A DNA stretch of 64,000 nt from Pseudomonas sp. TH15 (GCF_016651105.1 NZ_JAEKEL010000001.1:402001-466000), one strand, 5' to 3'. Counted from the stretch's first letter, positions 1-9,997 are shown. A program made the numbers and translations. The notes: a model not told the origin generated them from the sequence alone.

Positions 1-1
1 C

Positions 2-1420
2 AACGGCGCCGAAGGCATCATCGCCGAGCTCGGTGGCATGCGTTTCCCGGTGTCGTCCACCGCGTTTTATCACTACGTCGACAAGCTCGGCCTGGAAACC
101 AAACCGTTCCCGAACCCGCTGACGCCCGCGTCCGGCAGTACGGTGATCGATCTGGAAGGCCAGACCCATTACGCACAGAAGCTGTCGGATCTTCCCGTAT
201 TGTTCCAGGAAGTAGCTGACGCCTGGGCGGACGCACTGGAAGACGGCTCGCGCTTCGGCGAGATCCAGCAAGCGATCCGCGACCGCGACGTGCCTCGCCT
301 CAAAGAGCTGTGGAACACCCTGGTTCCGCTGTGGGACGACCGCACCTTCTACGACTTTGTCGCCACCTCCAAAGCCTTCGCCAAATTGTCGTTCCATCAC
401 CGCGAAGTGTTTGGCCAGGTCGGTTTCGGCACCGGCGGCTGGGACTCTGACTTCCCGAACTCGATGCTGGAAATCTTCCGCGTAGTAATGACCAACTGCG
501 ACGATCACCAACACCTGGTAGTAGGCGGCGTCGAGCAAGTGCCACTGGGCATCTGGCGCCACGTGCCGGAACGTTGCGTGCACTGGCCGGAAGGTACCAG
601 CCTCAGTTCCTTGCACAGCGGTGCCCCGCGCACTGGTGTGAAGAAAATTGCCCACGCGGCTGACGGTCGTTTTGCCGTCACCGACAACTGGGGCGACACC
701 CGCGAATACGCCGCCGTACTGACCACCTGCCAGAGCTGGCTGCTGACCACCCAGATCGAATGCGATGAAACCCTGTTCTCGCAAAAAATGTGGATGGCTC
801 TCGACCGCACTCGCTACATGCAATCGTCGAAAACTTTCGTGATGGTCGACCGCCCATTCTGGAAGGACAAAGATCCGGAAACCGGCCGGGACCTGATGAG
901 CATGACCCTCACTGATCGCCTGACCCGTGGCACCTACCTGTTCGACAACGGCGACGACAAGCCAGGCGTGATTTGCCTGTCGTACTCGTGGATGAGCGAC
1001 GCGCTGAAGATGCTTCCACAACCGGTGGAAAAACGCGTGAAGCTGGCGCTGGATGCGTTGAAGAAGATCTACCCGAAAGTCGACATCGCCGCGCGGATCA
1101 TCGGCGACCCGATCACTGTGTCCTGGGAAGCCGACCCACATTTCCTCGGTGCTTTCAAAGGCGCCCTGCCCGGCCACTACCGCTATAACCAGCGCATGTA
1201 CGCGCACTTCATGCAGGACGACATGCCTGCCGAGCAACGCGGGATTTTCATCGCTGGCGATGACGTTTCGTGGACGCCGGCCTGGGTTGAAGGCGCGGTG
1301 CAGACCTCGCTCAACGCGGTGTGGGGCATCATGAAACACTTCGGCGGTGAAACTCACGCCGAGAACCCGGGTCCAGGAGATGTGTTTAACGAGATCGGTC
1401 CGATCGCCCTGCCCGAGTAA
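2..1420 (+). CDS. davB: Lysine 2-monooxygenase, 5' end outside window
   Basis: FAD-dependent oxidative decarboxylase of the flavin amine oxidase family, expected to convert L-lysine to 5-aminovaleramide, the first step of the aminovalerate route. The frame is open from base 2, so the N-terminal FAD-binding Rossmann motif lies upstream; about 472 residues are visible against roughly 560 in P. putida DavB. Visible marks are the substrate-domain segment ELGGMRFP at the edge and the C-terminal FAD-binding stretch GIFIAGDDVSWTPAWVEGA. The next gene, 12 bases on, is the matching amidase, which decides for the lysine enzyme over the related tryptophan or phenylalanine 2-monooxygenases. Substrate is inferred from the pairing and synteny. 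Confidence 0.85.
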   Translation, partial: NGAEGIIAELGGMRFPVSSTAFYHYVDKLGLETKPFPNPLTPASGSTVIDLEGQTHYAQKLSDLPVLFQEVADAWADALEDGSRFGEIQQAIRDRDVPRLKELWNTLVPLWDDRTFYDFVATSKAFAKLSFHHREVFGQVGFGTGGWDSDFPNSMLEIFRVVMTNCDDHQHLVVGGVEQVPLGIWRHVPERCVHWPEGTSLSSLHSGAPRTGVKKIAHAADGRFAVTDNWGDTREYAAVLTTCQSWLLTTQIECDETLFSQKMWMALDRTRYMQSSKTFVMVDRPFWKDKDPETGRDLMSMTLTDRLTRGTYLFDNGDDKPGVICLSYSWMSDALKMLPQPVEKRVKLALDALKKIYPKVDIAARIIGDPITVSWEADPHFLGAFKGALPGHYRYNQRMYAHFMQDDMPAEQRGIFIAGDDVSWTPAWVEGAVQTSLNAVWGIMKHFGGETHAENPGPGDVFNEIGPIALPE

Positions 1421-1432
1421 GAGGAATCCGAA

Positions 1433-2227
1433 ATGCGCGTAGCCCTTTACCAATGCCCACCACTGCCCCTGGACGTCGCAGGCAATCTGCAACGCTTGCA
1501 TCAACTGGCGCTGGAGGCCAAAGGCGCAGACTTGCTGGTGCTGCCGGAGATGTTCCTGACCGGCTACAACATCGGCGTCGATGCGGTGAACGTCCTCGCG
1601 GAGGTGCACAACGGTGAGTCGGCGCAGCAGGTCGCGCGCATTGCCAAAACAGCGGGGATCGCCATTTTGTATGGCTATCCCGAACGCATCGAAGACGGCC
1701 AGATCTACAACTCGGTGCAGTTGATCGACGCCCATGGCGAACGCCTGTGCAATTACCGCAAAACGCACCTGTTCGGCGACCTCGACAACTCGATGTTCAG
1801 CGCCGGCGGGGATGATTTCCCGCTGGTCGAGCTCAATGGCTGGAAGCTTGGCTTCCTGATTTGCTACGACATGGAGTTCCCGGAAAACGCCCGGCGTCTG
1901 GCCCTGGCCGGCGCCGAGCTGATTCTGGTGCCAACGGCGAACATGATTCCCTTCGATTTCGTCGCTGACGTCACCGTCCGCGCGCGAGCCTTTGAAAACC
2001 AGTGTTATGTGGCTTATGCCAACTACTGCGGCCACGAAGGCGATATCCATTATTGCGGCCAAAGCAGCATCGCCGCGCCGGATGGCAGCCGTATCGCCCA
2101 GGCGGGTCTGGATGAAGCGCTGATTGTTGGTGAATTGGATCGGCAGTTGATGGTCGATTCCCGCGCCGCCAATCGTTATCTCCTTGATCGCCGCCCCGAG
2201 CTTTACAGTGAGCTGAACAAGCGCTGA
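1433..2227 (+). CDS. davA: 5-aminovaleramide amidase (CN hydrolase family)
   Basis: Cytoplasmic nitrilase-superfamily amidase that hydrolyses 5-aminovaleramide to 5-aminovalerate and ammonia, the second step of lysine breakdown after DavB. The 264 residues show the full catalytic set: Glu39 in LPEMF, Lys110 in NYRKTHLFG and Cys144 in LICYDMEFPENAR. Length and many blocks agree with P. putida DavA as I recall it. It starts 12 bases after davB with a GAGGAA ribosome site, so the two are one transcript. R-stereoselective amidases of this family act on other amides, so specificity rests on the neighbour. Confidence 0.9.
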   Translation: MRVALYQCPPLPLDVAGNLQRLHQLALEAKGADLLVLPEMFLTGYNIGVDAVNVLAEVHNGESAQQVARIAKTAGIAILYGYPERIEDGQIYNSVQLIDAHGERLCNYRKTHLFGDLDNSMFSAGGDDFPLVELNGWKLGFLICYDMEFPENARRLALAGAELILVPTANMIPFDFVADVTVRARAFENQCYVAYANYCGHEGDIHYCGQSSIAAPDGSRIAQAGLDEALIVGELDRQLMVDSRAANRYLLDRRPELYSELNKR

Positions 2228-2275
2228 GTCCCCGTTATCCGCTAGCATTAGCGCTTCTCTGTATTGGAAGTGCTC

Positions 2276-4690
2276 ATGCCTGCGCTGAATCACCCCCGCC
2301 CCCACACTGAAACCCTGGCTAACGGCCTGCGGGTGATGCTGCGTCATGCCCCCGAATTGAAGCGCAGCGCGGCGGCGTTGCGGGTGGCTGCCGGCAGTCA
2401 TGATGTGTCTCTGGCCTGGCCCGGATTGGCGCATTTTCTTGAGCACCTGCTGTTTCTGGGAACCGAGCGTTTTCCTACCGGCCAAGGGCTGATGGCCTAC
2501 GTTCAGGGTCATGGCGGGCAGGTGAATGCGCGAACAAGTGAGCGCACCACCGATTTCTTTTTTGAATTGTCGCCACAGGCATTTGCCGGTGGGCTGGAGC
2601 GTCTGTCAGACATGCTCGCCCACCCGCGTATGAATCTGGACGATCAATTGCGGGAACGGGAAGTGTTGCAGGCAGAGTTTGTCGCGTGGTCCGAGGATGC
2701 GACGGCGCAGCAGCAGTTGGGGTTGTTCGAAGGTTTACCGGCAGCGCATCCGTTACGCGGCTTTCATGCGGGGAATCGGGACAGCCTGCAAATTGAGCAA
2801 CCTGGGTTTCAACAGGCGTTGCAAGGTTTCCACCAGCAGTTTTATCGCACCGGACAGATGACCCTGAGCCTGGTGGGGCCGCAGAGCGTTGATCAATTGC
2901 GCACGCTGGCGGAGCAGTTTGCGACGGCATTACCGGTTGGGGATAAAGTTACCCAGGCCGCGCCCATCCCGCTGGCGGTGAAAAGTTATCAACAGGTCGG
3001 TGAGCGACGCGGCAATCTGCTGTTCGCGTTCGACGCTTTGCCCGACGCCTCGGTCGAGGCTTTGGCGTTTCTCTGCCATTGGCTGAACAACGCCAAACCG
3101 GGTGGATTGTTGGTCTTTTTGCAAAATCAGGGTCTGGCCGGCGATTTGAAAGCCGCGCCGCTGTACCACTTTGCCGGGCAAGCGCTGCTGCACCTGGAGT
3201 TCAGCGCTGCCGCCGAATCGCTGAATGCCATTGGCGAACACGTGCTGGATTGGCTGAGCTTCTTCGCGCAACAGAACTGGACGCCCCTTCGCGAGGAATA
3301 TGCAGCCCTGCTCAAGCGTCAGCAACAAGTCAGTGGCGCACTGCAATTGGCGCGGCTCGACAGTGAACAGCGAGAAAACGGGCTGACCGATTTCGGCGCT
3401 CAAGCCCTGACACAAATCCTCCGCGAAATCGGCGTTGTGGATAACTTCAGTGATCACTGGCACCTGCCTGCCGCCAACCCCTTTCTGCGCGCCAGCGAAC
3501 CGCTGGCCAACGCCGGTCTGATTCGCGGGCAAACCAGCGCCCACCGTGGCCTGCGCACGTTCGCTCAGGATCGCTCGCGCGGCCGTCGTGAACGCTCGCC
3601 GATGCTGTTCAGCCAGGCATTGCCAGACACCACTGATGACGGTGCGATTTATTTGCGCTGGCAGTTGCAGGCCGCGGCCACTGCTGACGTGCAAGCGAAG
3701 CTGTTGCGCAGCCTGCGAGAAACTCAGGATGACGCGCGTCAGGCCGGGGTCGAGGTATCGCTCAGCACTTCCGGAAATCAATGGCTGCTGAAACTGATCG
3801 GCCTGCAAGAGCCGATGCCCGGCGTCCTTGAACACGCGCTGAAATGTCTGACGCAAGTAGACGCCAATTCCGCGCAGGGCGAAGCAGAAACGGCGTTGAT
3901 GCCCATCCGTAAACTGCTGAAGGCGCTCCCGGAGCATGGCCTTGAAACAGCGAAAACCAGCGACGATGCCAAACACCTGTGGACAACTTCGCGCTGGGAC
4001 GGCCTGGCCCTGGGCCTCAGCCCACTGACTCAATCCGCCATGGGTTTGGCCCTGAGCCGCATTCCGGGCATCCCGGACAATCAATTGCCGGCACCGGCAG
4101 CGCTCCCGCCCCAACATCTGTGGCGCCACATCGACACCGCGTCCAGCGAACATGCCTTGCTGCTGTTTTGCCCGACCGCCAGCCGCGACATCACCGACGA
4201 GGCCGCCTGGCGTATGCTTGCACAACTGTGCCAGACGCCTTTCTATCAGCGCCTGCGCGGAGAATTGCAGCTGGGTTACGCAGTGTTCAGCGCGCTGCGA
4301 CAAATGCATGGCCAGACCGGGTTGCTGTTCGGTGTGCAAGCGCCTGACGTCGCGACCACGGACCTGCTCAAGCACATTGAGCAATTCATCGCAGGCACTG
4401 CCGTACTGATCGAGAACCTTGACGACGAGGGGCTCAAGCAACTCAGTCAAGTGCTCGCCGAGCAATTCGACGGCAGCAATCTGTCGACCCAAAACGCTGC
4501 CGAGCTGCTCTGGCAGGCGAAACTCGCTGGCCACTCGTCGGATTACCTGGTGCAACTGGCCGGCGCAATCGGCCGCCTCGATCGACCGACACTGCAGGCA
4601 GCGGCGCAACGGTTAAACACTGCCGAAGGCGGCTGGCTCTGCCTCGCCAACGAGCCGGCGCCCGGCGCGCCTTGGCAAGCGGCAAAATGA
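2276..4690 (+). CDS. pqqF: PQQ biosynthesis M16 metalloprotease PqqF
   Basis: Zinc protease of the M16 (insulinase/pitrilysin) family thought to cleave the PqqA peptide during pyrroloquinoline quinone synthesis. The inverted zinc motif HFLEH is present (His53, Glu56, His57), with a third ligand glutamate expected about 75 residues later in the REREVLQAEF helix; the rest is the usual chain of degenerate M16 domains. ATG at 2276 is preferred because GGAAG sits just upstream; an in-frame TTG 12 bases earlier would add four residues and leave no ribosome site. 804 aa. It precedes pqqA by 158 bases in the order typical of Pseudomonas. Confidence 0.92.
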   Translation: MPALNHPRPHTETLANGLRVMLRHAPELKRSAAALRVAAGSHDVSLAWPGLAHFLEHLLFLGTERFPTGQGLMAYVQGHGGQVNARTSERTTDFFFELSPQAFAGGLERLSDMLAHPRMNLDDQLREREVLQAEFVAWSEDATAQQQLGLFEGLPAAHPLRGFHAGNRDSLQIEQPGFQQALQGFHQQFYRTGQMTLSLVGPQSVDQLRTLAEQFATALPVGDKVTQAAPIPLAVKSYQQVGERRGNLLFAFDALPDASVEALAFLCHWLNNAKPGGLLVFLQNQGLAGDLKAAPLYHFAGQALLHLEFSAAAESLNAIGEHVLDWLSFFAQQNWTPLREEYAALLKRQQQVSGALQLARLDSEQRENGLTDFGAQALTQILREIGVVDNFSDHWHLPAANPFLRASEPLANAGLIRGQTSAHRGLRTFAQDRSRGRRERSPMLFSQALPDTTDDGAIYLRWQLQAAATADVQAKLLRSLRETQDDARQAGVEVSLSTSGNQWLLKLIGLQEPMPGVLEHALKCLTQVDANSAQGEAETALMPIRKLLKALPEHGLETAKTSDDAKHLWTTSRWDGLALGLSPLTQSAMGLALSRIPGIPDNQLPAPAALPPQHLWRHIDTASSEHALLLFCPTASRDITDEAAWRMLAQLCQTPFYQRLRGELQLGYAVFSALRQMHGQTGLLFGVQAPDVATTDLLKHIEQFIAGTAVLIENLDDEGLKQLSQVLAEQFDGSNLSTQNAAELLWQAKLAGHSSDYLVQLAGAIGRLDRPTLQAAAQRLNTAEGGWLCLANEPAPGAPWQAAK

Positions 4691-4809
4691 TCATTACCAA
4701 CGCTGCAAGGAGCTTTCTCAAAGATTCACGGGCCATCACCTGGAAATTTTGAGTAACATAGCAGCCTAACTATTTGGAACATCCCTGCGCTGCCGTGGAC
4801 TATACCTAT

Positions 4810-4823
4810 GGATAGCGCTATCC
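4810..4823. promoter_or_regulatory. 14-bp palindrome before pqqA
   Basis: GGATAGCGCTATCC is a perfect palindrome lying 26 bases upstream of the pqqA start, just after a TATACCT stretch that could be a -10 element. The position suits an operator or the 5' end of the pqqA leader. No known factor is recognised. Confidence 0.35.
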
Positions 4824-4848
4824 CACCCACCCATTGAGGAGTCACCTT

Positions 4849-4923
4849 ATGTCCTGGTCCAAACCTGCTTACACCGACCTGCGTATCGGCTTTGAAGTCA
4901 CCATGTACTTCGCAAGCCGCTAA
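4849..4923 (+). CDS. pqqA: PQQ precursor peptide PqqA
   Basis: Twenty-four-residue ribosomally made precursor of PQQ. The peptide begins [14 protein letters not shown] and ends VTMYFASR; Glu16 and Tyr20, separated by three residues, are the pair that PqqE cross-links and that becomes the whole PQQ backbone. A strong GAGGAG ribosome site precedes the ATG by seven bases. It is followed directly by a hairpin terminator before pqqB, which fits a need for far more peptide than enzyme. Confidence 0.97.
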   Translation: MSWSKPAYTDLRIGFEVTMYFASR

Positions 4924-4941
4924 GTTTGTATCGTTGTGCAA

Positions 4942-4970
4942 CGCCTCGGTCTGCCGAGGCGTTTTTATTT
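4942..4970 (+). terminator. Hairpin terminator between pqqA and pqqB
   Basis: CGCCTCGG and CCGAGGCG form a perfect 8-bp stem around TCTG, followed by TTTTTATTTT. It has all marks of an intrinsic terminator. Since pqqB-E have no obvious promoter of their own after it, it probably acts as a partial terminator that lets some transcripts through. Confidence 0.85.
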
Positions 4971-4996
4971 TCAGTTTTCAAAATGATGGAGCGGCC

Positions 4997-5908
4997 ATGT
5001 TTGTCCAGATTCTAGGTTCCGCCGCTGGCGGTGGTTTCCCGCAGTGGAATTGCAACTGCGTGAACTGCGCAGGTTTTCGCGACGGCAGCCTGAATGCCAA
5101 GGCGCGGACCCAATCGTCCATCGCGATTTCCGATGACGGCGTGAACTGGGTGCTGTGCAATGCCTCGCCGGACATCCGCGCCCAGCTCCAGAGCTTCGCC
5201 CCGATGCAACCGGGCCGCGCCCTGCGTGATACCGGGATCAGCGCGATCATCCTGATGGACAGCCAGATCGACCACACCACTGGCCTGCTCAGCCTGCGCG
5301 AAGGTTGCCCGCATCAAGTCTGGTGCACCGACATGGTCCACGAAGACCTGAGCAGCGGTTTTCCGCTGTTCACCATGCTGACCCACTGGAACGGCGGGCT
5401 GAACTGGAACCGCATCGAACTCGACCAGAGTTTCACCGTCCCGGCCTGCCCAAACCTGCGCTTCACCCCGCTGCCATTGCGCAGCGCCGCGCCGCCCTAC
5501 TCGCCGCACCGCTTCGACCCGCACCCGGGCGACAATATCGGCCTGATCGTCGAAGACATCAGCACCGGCGGCAAACTGTTCTACGCACCGGGTCTGGGCA
5601 AAGTCGACGCGCCGTTGCTGGAGATCATGGCCGGCAGCGATTGCCTGCTGGTGGACGGCACGATGTGGGATGACGATGAAATGCAGCGCCGTGGCGTCGG
5701 CACCCGCACCGGTCGGGAAATGGGTCACCTGGCGCAGAACGGCCCCGGCGGCATGCTGGAAGTGCTGGAACAACTGCCCAAACAGCGCAAAGTGCTTATC
5801 CACATCAACAACACCAACCCGATTCTCGACGAGGATTCGCCGCAGCGCGCGGAGTTGGCGCGGCGTGAGGTTGAAGTGGCTTATGACGGCATGAGTATTG
5901 TGTTGTAG
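4997..5908 (+). CDS. pqqB: PQQ biosynthesis protein PqqB
   Basis: Metallo-beta-lactamase-fold protein of 303 aa, the usual family length, reported in other species to hydroxylate the tyrosine part of the PQQ intermediate. The sequence opens [21 protein letters not shown], a cysteine-rich N-terminus characteristic of PqqB, and carries the [11 protein letters not shown] metal-region and the HINNTNPIL segment near the C-terminus. The start at 4997 has a GGAG site upstream; the frame stays open further back across the terminator but without a plausible start. A REP pair separates it from pqqC. Confidence 0.96.
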   Translation: MFVQILGSAAGGGFPQWNCNCVNCAGFRDGSLNAKARTQSSIAISDDGVNWVLCNASPDIRAQLQSFAPMQPGRALRDTGISAIILMDSQIDHTTGLLSLREGCPHQVWCTDMVHEDLSSGFPLFTMLTHWNGGLNWNRIELDQSFTVPACPNLRFTPLPLRSAAPPYSPHRFDPHPGDNIGLIVEDISTGGKLFYAPGLGKVDAPLLEIMAGSDCLLVDGTMWDDDEMQRRGVGTRTGREMGHLAQNGPGGMLEVLEQLPKQRKVLIHINNTNPILDEDSPQRAELARREVEVAYDGMSIVL

Positions 5909-5916
5909 CTAATGGC

Positions 5917-5986
5917 CCCTTCGCGGGCAAGCCCGCTCCCACAGGGAACCGCATTCCAATGTGGGAGCGGGCTTGCTCGCGAAGGC
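5917..5986. repeat. REP pair between pqqB and pqqC
   Basis: Two inverted copies of the common P. fluorescens REP, CCTTCGCGGGCAAGCCCGC on the left and GCGGGCTTGCTCGCGAAGG on the right, separated by a short linker. It sits inside the pqq operon and may form a stable RNA hairpin. Confidence 0.9.
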
Positions 5987-6033
5987 GTCAGACCAGACAC
6001 CAAAGAACCACCGGTCCTACCCGGAGAACCGAA

Positions 6034-6786
6034 ATGACTGACACCGCAATGTCCCCCACCGAATTCGAAGCCGCCCTGCGTGCAAAGGGCGCCTACTACC
6101 ACATCTACCACCCCTATCACGTGGCGATGTACGAAGGCCGGGCGACCCGCGAGCAGATCCAGGGCTGGGTCGCCAACCGCTTCTACTACCAGGTGAACAT
6201 CCCGCTAAAAGACGCCGCGATCCTCGCCAACTGCCCGGACCGCGAAATTCGTCGCGAATGGATTCAGCGCCTGCTCGACCACGACGGCGCCCCCGGCGAA
6301 GACGGCGGCATCGAAGCCTGGCTGCGATTGGGCCAAGCCGTTGGCCTCGACCCGGATCAGTTACGCTCCCAAGAGTTGGTGCTACCCGGCGTACGTTTTG
6401 CCGTGGACGCCTACGTCAATTTCGCCCGTCGGGCCAGTTGGCAGGAAGCCGCCAGCAGTTCGCTGACCGAGCTGTTCGCGCCGCAGATCCACCAATCGCG
6501 CCTGGACAGTTGGCCGCAGCATTACCCGTGGATCGACCCGACCGGTTACGAGTATTTCCGCACGCGCCTGGGCCAGGCCCGTCGCGATGTCGAGCACGGT
6601 CTGGCGATCACCTTGCAGCACTACACCACCCGGGAAGGCCAGGAGCGCATGCTGGAAATTCTCCAGTTCAAACTGGACATTCTTTGGAGCATGCTCGATG
6701 CCATGACCATGGCCTACGAGCTGAATCGCCCGCCGTATCACAGCGTGACCGAGCAGCGGGTCTGGCATAAAGGAATCACCTTATGA
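6034..6786 (+). CDS. pqqC: PqqC, final oxidase of PQQ synthesis
   Basis: Cofactor-less oxidase that closes the ring and carries out the eight-electron oxidation giving PQQ. The 250-residue length equals that of studied PqqC enzymes. The histidine- and tyrosine-rich helix [15 protein letters not shown] and the [17 protein letters not shown] segment are family signatures. The start at 6034 is preceded by GGAGAA; the frame is open further upstream through the REP but that part is not conserved protein. Its last four bases overlap the pqqD start (ATGA). Confidence 0.97.
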   Translation: MTDTAMSPTEFEAALRAKGAYYHIYHPYHVAMYEGRATREQIQGWVANRFYYQVNIPLKDAAILANCPDREIRREWIQRLLDHDGAPGEDGGIEAWLRLGQAVGLDPDQLRSQELVLPGVRFAVDAYVNFARRASWQEAASSSLTELFAPQIHQSRLDSWPQHYPWIDPTGYEYFRTRLGQARRDVEHGLAITLQHYTTREGQERMLEILQFKLDILWSMLDAMTMAYELNRPPYHSVTEQRVWHKGITL

Positions 6787-7058
6787 GTTTCGATCGCAGC
6801 AAAACCCCGACCTGGCGTACCGGCTACCGTTACCAGTACGAACCGGCGCAGAAAGGCCACGTGCTGCTGTACCCGGAAGGCATGATCAAACTCAATGAAA
6901 GCGCCGCGCTGATTGGCGGTTTGATCGACGGCCAGCGTGACGTGGCCGCGATCATTGCCGCACTCGACGCGCAGTTCCCTGGCGTGCCCGAACTCGGTGA
7001 AGACATCGAGCAATTCATGGAGGTCGCCCGTGCTCAGTACTGGATCGAACTTGCCTGA
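6783..7058 (+). CDS. pqqD: PQQ peptide chaperone PqqD
   Basis: RiPP recognition element of 91 aa that binds the PqqA leader and hands it to the radical SAM enzyme PqqE. The sequence has the family pattern of an early strand ([25 protein letters not shown]) followed by helices. It overlaps pqqC by ATGA and is itself overlapped by pqqE, so C, D and E are translationally coupled in the order in which D and E act together. Confidence 0.96.
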   Translation: MSFDRSKTPTWRTGYRYQYEPAQKGHVLLYPEGMIKLNESAALIGGLIDGQRDVAAIIAALDAQFPGVPELGEDIEQFMEVARAQYWIELA

Positions 7059-8205
7059 CTCTGTGTCGGACAAGTTACCGCCCAAACCGGAAATCGGCCT
7101 GCCGCTGTGGCTGCTGGCCGAGCTGACCTATCGCTGCCCGCTGCAATGCCCGTACTGCTCCAATCCGCTGGATTTCGCCGAACAGGGCAAAGAACTCAGC
7201 ACCGAGCAGTGGATCAAGGTCTTTCGCGAAGCGCGGGAGATGGGCGCGGCGCAGTTGGGTTTCTCCGGCGGTGAACCGCTGGTACGCCAGGACCTCGCCG
7301 AGTTGATCGCCGAAGCGCGTAAGTTGGGTTTCTACACCAACCTGATCACCTCGGGCATTGGCCTGACCGAGCAGAAAATCAGCGACTTCAAGAAGGCTGG
7401 CCTCGACCACATCCAGATCAGCTTTCAGGCCAGCGACGAGCAGGTGAACAACCTGCTGGCCGGCTCGAAAAAGGCCTTCGCGCAGAAGCTCGAAATGGCC
7501 CGTGCGGTAAAGGCCCACGGCTACCCGATGGTGCTGAACTTCGTCACCCATCGGCACAACATCGACAAGATCGACCGGATCATCGAGCTGTGCATCGCCC
7601 TGGAGGCCGACTTCGTCGAACTCGCCACCTGCCAGTTCTATGGTTGGGCGCAGCTCAATCGGGTCGGCCTACTGCCGACCAAGGAACAACTGGTCCGCGC
7701 TGAACGCATCACCAACGAATACCGCGCCAAACTGGAAGCCGAAGGGCATCCGTGCAAACTGATTTTCGTCACCCCGGACTACTACGAAGAACGTCCGAAA
7801 GCCTGCATGAATGGCTGGGGCAGTATTTTTCTGACAGTCACGCCGGACGGAACCGCCCTGCCCTGTCATGGCGCCCGACAGATGCCAGTGCAATTTCCGA
7901 ACGTACGCGACCACAGCATGCAGCACATCTGGTACGACTCGTTCGGCTTTAATCGCTTTCGTGGTTACGACTGGATGCCCGAGCCGTGCCGCTCCTGCGA
8001 TGAGAAAGAAAAGGACTTCGGCGGCTGCCGTTGCCAGGCCTTCATGTTGACCGGTGACGCGAGCAATGCCGACCCGGTGTGCAGCAAGTCGGAACATCAC
8101 GGCGTGATTCTCAAGGCCCGCGAAGAAGCCGAGCACGCGACCCAGACCATCGAACAACTGGCCTTTCGCAATGAACGAAACTCACGACTCATCGCTAAAG
8201 GCTGA
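7030..8205 (+). CDS. pqqE: Radical SAM PqqA cross-linking enzyme PqqE
   Basis: Radical SAM/SPASM enzyme that forms the carbon-carbon bond between Glu and Tyr of PqqA. The CPLQCPYC cluster motif is at residues 36-43 and the C-terminal SPASM cysteines appear in CMNGWG, CHGAR and [17 protein letters not shown] choose the GTG at 7030 because an ideal GGAGG lies seven bases upstream inside pqqD; TTG at 7051 or GTG at 7063 are alternatives giving 384 or 380 aa instead of 391. The chosen start overlaps pqqD by 29 bases. Its 3' end overlaps the next gene by 35 bases. Confidence 0.93.
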   Translation: MLSTGSNLPDSVSDKLPPKPEIGLPLWLLAELTYRCPLQCPYCSNPLDFAEQGKELSTEQWIKVFREAREMGAAQLGFSGGEPLVRQDLAELIAEARKLGFYTNLITSGIGLTEQKISDFKKAGLDHIQISFQASDEQVNNLLAGSKKAFAQKLEMARAVKAHGYPMVLNFVTHRHNIDKIDRIIELCIALEADFVELATCQFYGWAQLNRVGLLPTKEQLVRAERITNEYRAKLEAEGHPCKLIFVTPDYYEERPKACMNGWGSIFLTVTPDGTALPCHGARQMPVQFPNVRDHSMQHIWYDSFGFNRFRGYDWMPEPCRSCDEKEKDFGGCRCQAFMLTGDASNADPVCSKSEHHGVILKAREEAEHATQTIEQLAFRNERNSRLIAKG

Positions 8206-9997
8206 GCCTTTCAGCGCCGCCAAAGCCGTCACGGCCGGTATCGACTTCGCCGAACTACAACTGGGCAAGCAGGGTCTGTTCTGGAACGAGTACCGTCCCC
8301 AAGATGCAGCCTGCCGGATCTGGCACTGGCGCGACGGTCAGGCGAAATGTCTGACACCGCCGGGATTCAGTGTGCGAAGTCGGGTGTACGAATATGGCGG
8401 CGGAGCGTTTTGTCTGACGGATGACGGGATTGTTTTCGTCAACGAGGCGGACCAGCAACTGTATCGGCAATCGCTGAAGGGCGAGACGCCTGAAGTGATG
8501 ACGTCGGACGAGTGCCGTTATGGCGATCTGCGGTTCGCCAATGGGCAAATTCTGGCGGTTGAAGAACATCGCGATCAGCATCGGCTGGTGGCCATCGACC
8601 TGGCGGACGGTGTGCGTCATTTGCTGGCTGAAGGCGCGGACTTTTACGCCTCGCCGACCCTGAGTGCGGATGCTCGACGTCTGGCCTGGATCGAGTGGAG
8701 CCGGCCGGATCAGCCATGGACAACGACTCGTCTGATGGTTGCAGAACGCCAGGACGAGAGCGGTTTTGGTCAGCCGCGTTGTGTAGCGGGTGGTAGGGCT
8801 CCAGAGTCTGTGCAGCAACCTCGGTTCGACGCCAACGGTCGCTTGTACTGCTTGACCGATCGCGACGGATTTTGGCAACCGTGGGTGGAATCTACCGAGG
8901 GTCTGACGCCATTGCCGAGCGCCGCGGCCGATCACGGCCCCGCACCATGGCAATTGGGCGGCTGCACCTGGTTACCGTTGAACGACAACACGTATCTGGC
9001 CAGTTGGACCGAAGACGGATTTGGCCGTTTGGGCCTTTGCGGCGAAGCACCTGAGGATTTCACCGGGGATTACAGCCGCTTCCGAAGTCTCGCATTCGAT
9101 GAACAGTTCATTTACTGCATCGCAGCCTCGCCGGTTACGGCTTCGGCAGTCATTGCCATCGACCGCAACACCCGACAGGTCAATGTACTGGCCGGCGGCA
9201 TCGCACCGTTGCCTGCCGAAAAGATCAGCCGCCCGCAAACCCTGCGCTACCCGAGCGGTTCGGGCGAGGCTCATGGTTTCTTCTACCCGGCAATGACAGG
9301 AGAGGCGAAACCTGCGCTGGTGGTGTTCATCCACGGCGGCCCGACGTCGGCCTGCTACCCGATGCTCGACCCACGCATCCAGTACTGGGCGCAACGGGGC
9401 TTTGCCGTGGCCGATCTCAACTATCGCGGCAGCAGCGGCTATGGCCGGGATTATCGCCAGGCACTGCATTTGAGTTGGGGTGATGTGGATGTGGAGGATG
9501 CTTGCGCAGTGGTCGCTTATCTCGCCGAACGCGGGCTGATCGACGGCGACAATGCATTCATTCGCGGCGGCAGTGCTGGCGGTTACACCACGCTGTGCGC
9601 GCTCGCCTTTCACAAAGTCTTCCGCGCCGGCGCCAGCCTGTATGGCGTCAGCGATCCCGTTGCATTGGGCAAAGCGACTCACAAGTTCGAGGGCGACTAT
9701 CTGGATTGGTTGATCGGCGATCCGCTGCAGGATGCCGAGCGTTATGCCGCCCGAACGCCGTTATTGCACGCGAGTAACATCGCCGTGCCAGTGATTTTCT
9801 TTCAGGGTGAACTGGATGCCGTGGTGGTGCCGCAGCAAACCCGGGACATGGTCACGGCGTTGCAGGACAACGGCATTCTGGTTGAAGCCCATTACTACGC
9901 AGACGAACGTCATGGGTTTCGCAAGGCGGGTAATCAGGCGCATGCGCTGGAGCAGGAGTGGGTGTTTTATCGGCGGGTGATGGCGTTGGCGGACTGA
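8171..9997 (+). CDS. S9 prolyl oligopeptidase-type peptidase of the pqq operon
   Basis: Serine peptidase of 608 aa with a beta-propeller N-terminal half and an alpha/beta-hydrolase C-terminal half. The nucleophile is in GGSAGGYTT, preceded by the [13 protein letters not shown] oxyanion region; the acid is in QGELDAVV and the histidine in DERHGFR near the end. No signal peptide is visible. It overlaps pqqE by 35 bases, so translation is coupled, and the same association is known in P. aeruginosa, where I recall the homologue being called pqqH. A role in trimming PqqA or recycling its leader is likely but not proven. Confidence 0.85.
   Translation: MNETHDSSLKAEPFSAAKAVTAGIDFAELQLGKQGLFWNEYRPQDAACRIWHWRDGQAKCLTPPGFSVRSRVYEYGGGAFCLTDDGIVFVNEADQQLYRQSLKGETPEVMTSDECRYGDLRFANGQILAVEEHRDQHRLVAIDLADGVRHLLAEGADFYASPTLSADARRLAWIEWSRPDQPWTTTRLMVAERQDESGFGQPRCVAGGRAPESVQQPRFDANGRLYCLTDRDGFWQPWVESTEGLTPLPSAAADHGPAPWQLGGCTWLPLNDNTYLASWTEDGFGRLGLCGEAPEDFTGDYSRFRSLAFDEQFIYCIAASPVTASAVIAIDRNTRQVNVLAGGIAPLPAEKISRPQTLRYPSGSGEAHGFFYPAMTGEAKPALVVFIHGGPTSACYPMLDPRIQYWAQRGFAVADLNYRGSSGYGRDYRQALHLSWGDVDVEDACAVVAYLAERGLIDGDNAFIRGGSAGGYTTLCALAFHKVFRAGASLYGVSDPVALGKATHKFEGDYLDWLIGDPLQDAERYAARTPLLHASNIAVPVIFFQGELDAVVVPQQTRDMVTALQDNGILVEAHYYADERHGFRKAGNQAHALEQEWVFYRRVMALAD

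Noticed and set aside
2264..2275. TTG start for pqqF four codons earlier
   Set aside because: It would place the only good ribosome site (GGAAG) inside the coding sequence.
2930..4609. 559-codon antisense frame in pqqF, and 495 codons antisense at 48.7-50.2 kb
   Set aside because: Both lie wholly within well-supported genes and have no recognisable domains.
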